From Zelonia costaricensis (lineage: Eukaryota > Euglenozoa > Kinetoplastea > Trypanosomatida > Trypanosomatidae), in the NCBI GenBank assembly GCA_030849075.1, contig JASAOO010003484.1:1-64000 (forward strand): 64,000 nucleotides of DNA, given 5' to 3'. Of this stretch, positions 58,289 to 64,000 are shown one piece after another. The notes beneath the pieces are model-generated. The model worked only from the letters and a program-made list of their open reading frames with translations. It was not told the DNA's origin and ran no database searches. Each line of letters begins with the position of its first letter. Within the stretch, counting starts at the first letter, position 1. Made by a program: the position numbers and the translations under genes.

Positions 58289-59037
58289 GTCGAGCCGCGG
58301 CGCGGCAGTGGGGACGAACCGCGCGGGAAGGGAGGGAGAGGGGCGAGAAACGACTGGACGTTGCCACGTGTCTGTGCGTCCCCCGTGAACGTACCCGGTA
58401 GCCTTCACCCAGCCCCCCTTTCCGCCCCCCCCTGCGCTGTCCCATCTGTGGTTTACGGCCTTCCCGCACGCTGTGCCTCTCCGCATCTGCCGCGCGCTCG
58501 CCGCAGACGAGGCTGTGCGCGAGGCTACACGTGCACGCACTCCGTGCCGCGTCAGCACCAAGTGAGGTTCCTCGTCCGCTTGGCTTCAGCCACGTTGCCA
58601 GGGGCGCGGTTCTCGGTCACGGTGCGCTCCTTTTTATTTATTTCTCTGCCGGCTTCAGAGAGGGCATCGCGCGAGACGCGGTGCAGCCTCCCCCCACCCA
58701 GCGCTCCACCCTGCCTCAGACTGGGCTGCATCCTCTGCACGACATCCCCCCTCCCAACACCCGCCCCCCCCCTCCCCCAACACACACGCCGCTGCCACTT
58801 TCCCTTCTTGTCGCCCTCCTCCTGTGCAACGCGTTTTGCCCGTGCGCGCTCTCTGCAGATTGCGTCTCTGACTGTATTCCCCTCACACCGATCAGCCGCC
58901 TCACTGCGCGCTGCACCCAGTGACCCTGTGTGCCCCCCTCCCCTCCCCTTCTGTGTGGAGTGCGTCCAGCTGCGAGGCGGTGCATCTGCCACGCCCCTCC
59001 CCCTCCACCTTCTCCTCCCTTCGCGCCCGCCGGTGCC
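58289..59037. other. Spacer before SR/ZnF/RRM gene
   Basis: No gene seen. CT/C-rich stretches at 58745-58790 and 58930-58955 and again at 58990-59022; CTCTGCAG at 58851-58858 is one possible acceptor. Confidence 0.6.
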
Positions 59038-60732
59038 ATGCCTTTCGCAGGTGGCGGTCGGCGTGCCCGGGCCGCGTCTCTGTCCGCAGACAGCCGCAGC
59101 CGCAGCCGCAGCCGCAGCACCACGCCAGGCTCCAGCGGCTATGACTCCTACTCCAGCAGCTACTACTCCTCGCGCAGCTCGTCGTCACGCAGCCGATCGC
59201 GCTCGTCTCGCTCGACCTCGTCCAGCGAGTCCGACAGCGCGCGTGGAGGGCGTGGACACGGGCGCCGGCGGCTGCGCAGCGCATCTCCAGCGGCGGAGGC
59301 GGACCTTCAACCGGCTCGCCGGCAGTCGCGGCATGACTCAGTGCTGGGCAGCAGTGACCTTGTCTACGCAGCAGGCCCGCCGGTGCTCTCGTCGTACGGC
59401 ACGCATGCCGCTGCCGGCGCCGTCTCCGCCGCCGTGCTGCCCGCGGTGCTAGGCGACGCCTTTCTCGGCGAGTCCAGCGGCAGCGTCCTCGGTGCCCCTG
59501 CGACGCCGACGGCGGACTGGCCCTGTGGCGTGTGCAGCAACATCAACATGCGCCAGCGCTCCTCGTGCTTCCGCTGCGGGTGCCACTACGCGGAGAGTCT
59601 GCTCGCCATGCCCAGCAGCGAGGTGTGGCTGACGCACTTGCCGGCGGACTGCACGCCGGCGGCGGTGGAGGCGGCGGTGCGGCGTGCGGCGCCCACCTGC
59701 GCCGTGCACCACGTCGCCCTGGACGCGGCGAGGGGGCTCATGTACGTGCAGTTCGCCTCCGTGGAGGCGGCCACCCGCTGTCTCGTCCAAAGCCACTGCG
59801 AGCTGCTGCTGGAGCGAGATGGCGATGGCGAGGCTGGCGCCGATGCGGTGCGGGCACGGCTGAGCTTTGCCCTCGCGGCGCACCCCATGCACGAGCCCAA
59901 GACGGGCGACGCGGAGGACGCTGCACGGGCCGCGGCGGAGGCGGCCGCGGCGCAGCAGCAGGCGGCGCTGGTGAGGGCGGGCGTGCCTCGTTTTCTGTGG
60001 CCGCACACCTGGCGCCAGCCGGCGTCGTTCCCAACTGCGGAGAAGCACAAGGCCTTTCTGGCCGCGATGTCGACCCACTGGGACCACTTGTCCGACGAGC
60101 AGAAGCGGTACTACGACGCTGAGGTGAAGAAGGCGCTGCTCAAGACGGCGGCGACGGCCCGTGTGAAGGACGGCAGCAGCAGCGCTGCCGCCACCGCACC
60201 ACCTCCACCGGCCTCGCCCGCTGCTGCGACACCGCTCACCGGCCAGCCCGTCTCTTCTGCTGCTGCTGCCGCCGCCTCCCCCTCGGCCGCCCCCCGCCCC
60301 GACGCAACTTCAGGGGCCGGTGCAGGAGGCGGGACCTCTAGCGCGCTCGAGAGCCTCAAGAAGCGGCTGGCAGAGCGCAAGAACTCGCTGAAGAAGGGAG
60401 AGGCGGGCGAGTCGGGCAAGTCACAGAGCGCCGCCGGTACCCCGCCGTCCTCAGCGGGGTCCGCGCGGGCGCCAGGGCTGCGCCGGGATGGCGGCAGCGG
60501 CTTTGCCAGCGGTGCGGGGGGCGGCGTCGGCGACTTTCCGCCGACGCCACCGCCTGCGCTCGTGACGGAGCCGCTCATGTGGGGCGGTTTTCCAGTGCCG
60601 CCGCAGTACGCGAGCCTCGCTGACGTGCCGCGCTCGGTGGAGCTGCCGCGGGTACCGATGTCCGTCTGCGAGCGGCTTCTGCCGCCGGCGCTGCTGCAGG
60701 TGGCACGAATGCAGTTCAAGCAGGCTCGCTGA
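59038..60732 (+). CDS. SR-rich RanBP2-type zinc-finger and RRM-like protein, probable RNA-processing factor
   Basis: A 564-residue protein from ATG 59038. Residues 15-85 are Arg/Ser-rich (many RS/SR dipeptides, Tyr-Ser repeats), as in splicing factors. A RanBP2-type zinc finger follows, W-x-C163-x2-C166-x10-C177-x2-C180, with the Asn of the RNA-binding subtype present (SNIN). Residues about 194-290 form an RRM-like fold (EVWLTHLP as strand 1, GLMYVQFASVEAATRCLV as the RNP1/helix region) with weak RNP aromatic residues. A conserved-looking block at about 318-380 (FLWPHTWRQPASFPTAEKHK and HWDHLSDEQKRYYDAEVKKAL) is unassigned. The C-terminus is low-complexity, ending in a Pro/Val block. ZnF then RRM is the order in RBM5/RBM10, but the N-terminal RRM and OCRE of those are not seen. 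Confidence 0.85.
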   Translation: MPFAGGGRRARAASLSADSRSRSRSRSTTPGSSGYDSYSSSYYSSRSSSSRSRSRSSRSTSSSESDSARGGRGHGRRRLRSASPAAEADLQPARRQSRHDSVLGSSDLVYAAGPPVLSSYGTHAAAGAVSAAVLPAVLGDAFLGESSGSVLGAPATPTADWPCGVCSNINMRQRSSCFRCGCHYAESLLAMPSSEVWLTHLPADCTPAAVEAAVRRAAPTCAVHHVALDAARGLMYVQFASVEAATRCLVQSHCELLLERDGDGEAGADAVRARLSFALAAHPMHEPKTGDAEDAARAAAEAAAAQQQAALVRAGVPRFLWPHTWRQPASFPTAEKHKAFLAAMSTHWDHLSDEQKRYYDAEVKKALLKTAATARVKDGSSSAAATAPPPPASPAAATPLTGQPVSSAAAAAASPSAAPRPDATSGAGAGGGTSSALESLKKRLAERKNSLKKGEAGESGKSQSAAGTPPSSAGSARAPGLRRDGGSGFASGAGGGVGDFPPTPPPALVTEPLMWGGFPVPPQYASLADVPRSVELPRVPMSVCERLLPPALLQVARMQFKQAR

Positions 60733-60740
60733 TGTCTCTC

Positions 60741-60762
60741 TGTGTGTGTGTGTGTGTGTGTG
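60741..60762. repeat. (TG)11 microsatellite
   Basis: Eleven TG units directly after the stop codon of the SR/ZnF/RRM gene, hence at the very start of its 3' UTR. Confidence 0.9.
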
Positions 60763-61145
60763 GCCGATTCAGAGCGCGGCTTCGGAATCAAACGCGCCAA
60801 TTTGAGTGGTGCGGGCGTGTCACGTAGCGTCGGCCGTTTAGGTTTGGGCCAGTGTCAGCGCTGCTAGTCGGCGTGCTTGTTGCGCATCTCCAGAACATCG
60901 TTGGCGTGTATCGAAGTGCACTGAAAACGCAAGGCTGCGTTGCGCCCCGTGAAGCACTCGAAGAGACGAGGTCCCGGTCTCGGACCGAGTGCGAGTGGCT
61001 GAGCTCTGCTGCGGCGCACCACATCAGTGCTGGCGTCCGTGCGCGCCCGCGTTGGGTTGTGGGAATGGCTCGCACGCATGAAGGTTCACTGACTCGTCCT
61101 TCCACTCTCTTGTCAAACACTTCCATTCTTCATGCTTAAACACGT

Positions 61146-61170
61146 ACACACACACACACACACACACACA
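61146..61170. repeat. (CA)12 microsatellite
   Basis: Twelve AC/CA units in the spacer ahead of the IPP-2 gene. Confidence 0.9.
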
Positions 61171-61567
61171 TTCCCATCGCGCACGGCTGCCCGACACACC
61201 TCGGAGATCGCGCCTCTGACTGAGTAGCCCCCTGTCCCCTGTGTACCCTCCTCTTCCTCCCCTTCTCACGCCTCCCTTCCCACACCGCTCGTGCCTGCCC
61301 AATCCCTTCCCGTCCACGCCGCTCCTGTCCATCGCAGCAGCGTGCATCCTCGACCGCTTCGTTCGCCCTTCCTTCTTTCTCACCTCTGCAGGCGGACCAT
61401 CGCGCCCCCCCCCCCACGCTGCCGGTCTGCGCTCTCAACCCGTTCCTCTGTCAGCTCCTCTGCGCGCGTGACGACGGGCGTGCCGTCTCGCGCCGCCGCA
61501 ACACCAAGCTTGCCGTGGACGCTGCTCCCTTGTTCGTCACCGCCTCCGCATCTCCCTTCATTTCCCC

Positions 61568-61569
61568 AG
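61568..61569 (+). promoter_or_regulatory. Candidate trans-splice acceptor AG for IPP-2
   Basis: Pyrimidine-rich tract about 61549-61567 (CATCTCCCTTCATTTCCCC) directly followed by AG, 125 bases before ATG 61694. Confidence 0.5.
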
Positions 61570-61693
61570 GACCGTTCGCGCAGACGCCGTGTTGAGCCTC
61601 CGCAATTTGGCTTCCTCCGCTGAGGCTTCCCTCTCCTCCTCTCTGTCTTGTCCGCCTCCCTCACAACCGGCCGCGCCGCATCGCCGCCGTGCC

Positions 61694-62107
61694 ATGCCGC
61701 GCTCCAAGCACGTGGAGTGGGATGAGCAGAACCTTGAGGCCAACGCAGAGTACCAGCGGCAGCACCCGGTCACCATGCACATCACGGAGCCCAAGACGCC
61801 GTACTCGTACGAGGACGGCGACGACATCGAGGCGGAGGCGGAGGCCGCGAGCAAGTGGGACCCCACCGTGAACGCCAGGGTGAAGGAGATCAAGGAGAAG
61901 GTGGCGGGCGACATGAGCGGTCGCCCGGTGGCACCCATGTCCACGGCGGGCCGGCCCATGTTGGCGGCCGGCACGGCAACCGGCGAGCTGGCCATTGAGC
62001 AGCACCGGAAGGAGTTCCGCAATATGCGGAGGGCGGTCTACGCCGATGAAGGGGCGATGTTCAGGCAGGCACTGGCCCACGAGGAGGACGAGGAGGACGA
62101 CGCGTAG
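61694..62107 (+). CDS. Protein phosphatase 1 inhibitor 2 (IPP-2/Glc8) homologue
   Basis: A 137-residue protein from ATG 61694; the open frame upstream starts at GTG and is not used. The conserved I-2 elements appear in order: the SKHVEWDEQNLEANAEY block (residues 4-20, matching the KWDE motif), ITEPKTPY (30-37) with T35-P36 equivalent to the regulatory phospho-threonine site of mammalian I-2, and a C-terminal helix EFRNMRRAVYADEG (107-120) in the place of the KRKLHYNE segment that covers the PP1 active site, followed by an acidic tail. I-2 binds the PP1 catalytic subunit, inhibits it and helps its maturation. The HYNE tetrapeptide reads VYAD here, so inhibitory strength may differ. The protein is shorter than animal I-2, as in other protists and yeast Glc8. 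Confidence 0.88.
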   Translation: MPRSKHVEWDEQNLEANAEYQRQHPVTMHITEPKTPYSYEDGDDIEAEAEAASKWDPTVNARVKEIKEKVAGDMSGRPVAPMSTAGRPMLAAGTATGELAIEQHRKEFRNMRRAVYADEGAMFRQALAHEEDEEDDA

Positions 62108-64000
62108 TTTCGATGGGGATGCCGGGAGTGCAGCCCGCGACTGCTGGCGACGTTGTGGCGCACGACTGCGCGTGCGCCGCCCCCCTTTCCCCATCCGTTG
62201 CAGTACTTCTCTTTGGTTTTCCTGCTTCCCAGCGCAGTACACTGCGCTATCGGATGTTTGTGTATGTGTGTATCTGATGTGGTGCGCACTTGAGGAGGGG
62301 TGTACGGGTGTGTGTTTGGGCGGCGCGGAAAGCGGTGCAGGCGCCATGACGCAGCGACACCAGCGCCCATCGACCCCAATACGTTCCTTCGCGCATGGTC
62401 ACCGCCGGTGCCGTGTCTTCTCCCTGCCCCCTGCTTCTCCTCCCTCCGCCTCCGCCTCCGCCGCTCTGTGAGAGGCGCCAGTTTTTCTCTTCGTGTCTCG
62501 AGCTGGTGCCGCCTCTTCCCCCCCCTCCTCCGCTACGTGCGCGGCCGTCCCGTCCTGCTTCCTCTCCTCGCCAGCACTCGCCTCGGTCGCCTTCCGCTCG
62601 CCTCCATGACATGGGGGGGAGGGGGTCCAGGCGACGGCGCGCGGAGGAGCGCAGCAGTGAGGGGCGCACCTGAGCAATCCGGCATTTCACCGCAGCAGCA
62701 GCGCCGTGGGGAAGAGGGAGAGAGGGCGCAGGTGGGAGTTGACGAGGGCGACACACCCACGCACGCAGAAGGGCCCCGCCGAGTATCCTGCCTTGCCCAC
62801 GCCTTCTGCGCGCTGTGCGATGTACGATAGCAGCTTCACCCGGGCGGGGCACGCGAATTTGCCTTCTTTTCTTCCTGTCTCTCTGTGCGTGTGCGTGTGT
62901 GCGTCTGTCCCACGGTGCGGTGCCCAGTGTTGTGTTCGGTTCACGTACGTGCGTCTCCGCATGCACACCGCACACACGTGCTTGTATATGTAAGCTCGAT
63001 GCTTGGCCGCAAGTAGAGGCTTAGGGGATTTGCAGCCGGAGTGCGTGGGCGGGCTGAGGAGTGGTGACTGGGAAGGGGGGGGGACGCTGGGTGGGGATGC
63101 GGGGTATGACAAGTCGCTCAAACACATTCACATGGGCCGTGTACGTGCGCGGCTGTGAGGGCGCCTCCTCGCAACCCTCGCTTACCCTCCGTTCGCGTCC
63201 CACCTGCCCACCCCTCCTCCTCCTCCCTCCCTCCCTCCTGCGTGAAGTGCCGCTGATTATGGTGGTGGGGGTTGACGATGAAACTGCTCTCCTCCCTTCT
63301 TCACTTTTCTACGTGTTTCTTCGCTGGGTGGCGCCGCGGCGACCCGTGCGTGTGGCGTGTGATGCGGGTGTGGCTGTGGCGGCTGTGGCGGCGATGTGAG
63401 GCACGTAAGGCGCCTCTCCACGTGGTGCTCTGTTGCCGCGTCTTGGAAACATAAGTACAGCAACGGCTGCACAAACAAGACGAGTTCAGAAGAAGAAGAA
63501 TCGGCACGCATGTCGGGGGAGGTGGACCGTCGTTGGCATCGCGTATTGCGCACTTCATCGTCACTTCACCTTTTTTCACGTTGAGGCAGCACCCCCCCTC
63601 CCCATCAAGCCTGTGAAGTGCGCACTTGTCTCTCTCTCTTGTTTACCATGTCGCGCGCCGAGGCACGGCGCTTTTCGTTTCGACCGGGGCCGGAGCGGAC
63701 TCGATCGGCGTCGGTGCACTGCCCCGCACCCCCCCCNNNNNNNNNNNNNNNNNNNNNNNNNNNNNNNNNNNNNNNNNNNNNNNNNNNNNNNNNNNNNNNN
63801 NNNNNNNNNNNNNNNNNNNNNNNNNNNNNNNNNNNNNNNNNNNNNNNNNNNNNNNNNNNNNNNNNNNNNNNNNNNNNNCGTTGCACGCTTCCACACTTCC
63901 CACTGCTTCTGTCGCACACGGTCTGCAGCCGGCCTCGCTGTGGACTCTTCGAACTCCTCCTGGCCCCCCACACCCCGCAGCGTGCCGGTGAGGTCTTCTC
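62108..64000. other. Terminal gene-free region with N gap
   Basis: No gene is supported in the 3' UTR and spacer after IPP-2. It contains CT-rich stretches (62420-62470 and 63215-63240), G-rich stretches (62613-62630 and 63073-63085), and an N gap at 63737-63878 entered from a C8 run. The window ends in spacer sequence. Confidence 0.6.
63737..63878. other. 142-base N gap
   Basis: A run of 142 N. The left flank ends in poly-C; unlike the other two gaps, the right flank is not a copy of the left, so this is probably a real sized gap. Confidence 0.95.

Larger units (their letters stand above)
60733..61693. other. Spacer before IPP-2 gene
   Basis: No gene seen. (TG)11 starts eight bases after the previous stop (60741-60762); a small hairpin CGGTC/GACCG is at 60977-60989; (CA)n is at 61146-61170; CT-rich sequence covers 61230-61300 and 61540-61567. 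Confidence 0.6.

Noticed and set aside
1..64000. CRISPR arrays, bacterial operons, prophage or insertion sequences
   Set aside because: No direct-repeat/spacer arrays, transposase frames or Shine-Dalgarno-led operons; gene families and spacing are eukaryotic.

Overview
The window reads as nuclear DNA of a trypanosomatid, most likely of the Leishmania/Leptomonas/Crithidia group (Leishmaniinae). The evidence is: 20 intronless protein genes all on the + strand; long pyrimidine-rich spacers with CT-tract plus AG acceptor sites ahead of start codons (spliced-leader trans-splicing); very GC-rich third codon positions; abundant (CA)n, poly-C and C/T tracts; and eukaryote-only families (COPII Sec24, ArfGAP, UBX, TTLL, RIO1, IPP-2, SNIP1). 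Species cannot be assigned by eye. About half of the window is coding.

Layout. Bases 1-5412 hold no convincing gene and are strongly CT-rich on the + strand. A single directional gene cluster follows: mitochondrial-type zinc-finger protein (5413); large IQ/coiled-coil protein (6835); UBA-UAS-UBX p97 adaptor (13007); ArfGAP (15508); Hsc70-interacting protein Hip/ST13 (17447, frame broken at a one-base N); small basic tail-anchored-like protein (20042); SNIP1/Pml1-type FHA protein (23917); ZC2HC zinc-finger protein (25427); D-lactate dehydrogenase-like flavoprotein with a possible glycosomal C-terminus (27523); basic SAP-like protein (31234); tubulin-tyrosine-ligase-like enzyme (33424); 2-oxoglutarate/Fe(II) oxygenase (35893); RIO1 kinase (39303); two-TM mitochondrial-type protein (41848); Sec24 (43316); signal-peptide/coiled-coil/TM protein (48021); ATRX/RAD54-like SNF2 ATPase (49623); large low-complexity protein (55157); SR/RanBP2-zinc-finger/RRM protein (59038); and protein phosphatase inhibitor 2 (61694). 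The last 1.9 kb has no gene.

The genes do not form a pathway. As usual for kinetoplastids they are probably co-transcribed as one polycistron and processed individually by trans-splicing and polyadenylation, so control should lie mainly in the UTRs. The spacers therefore deserve attention: several contain strong inverted repeats (notably a perfect 15-bp hairpin followed by T runs at 11619-11660), G-quadruplex-capable tracts and microsatellites.

Three runs of N are present (18270; 21779-21813; 63737-63878). The first two are flanked by near-identical copies of the same short sequence, which suggests overlapping contig ends joined without merging. Collapsing the first overlap restores the reading frame of the Hip gene. 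Starts were placed at the first plausible ATG after a pyrimidine tract and AG, not at upstream GTG or at ATG-less extensions.
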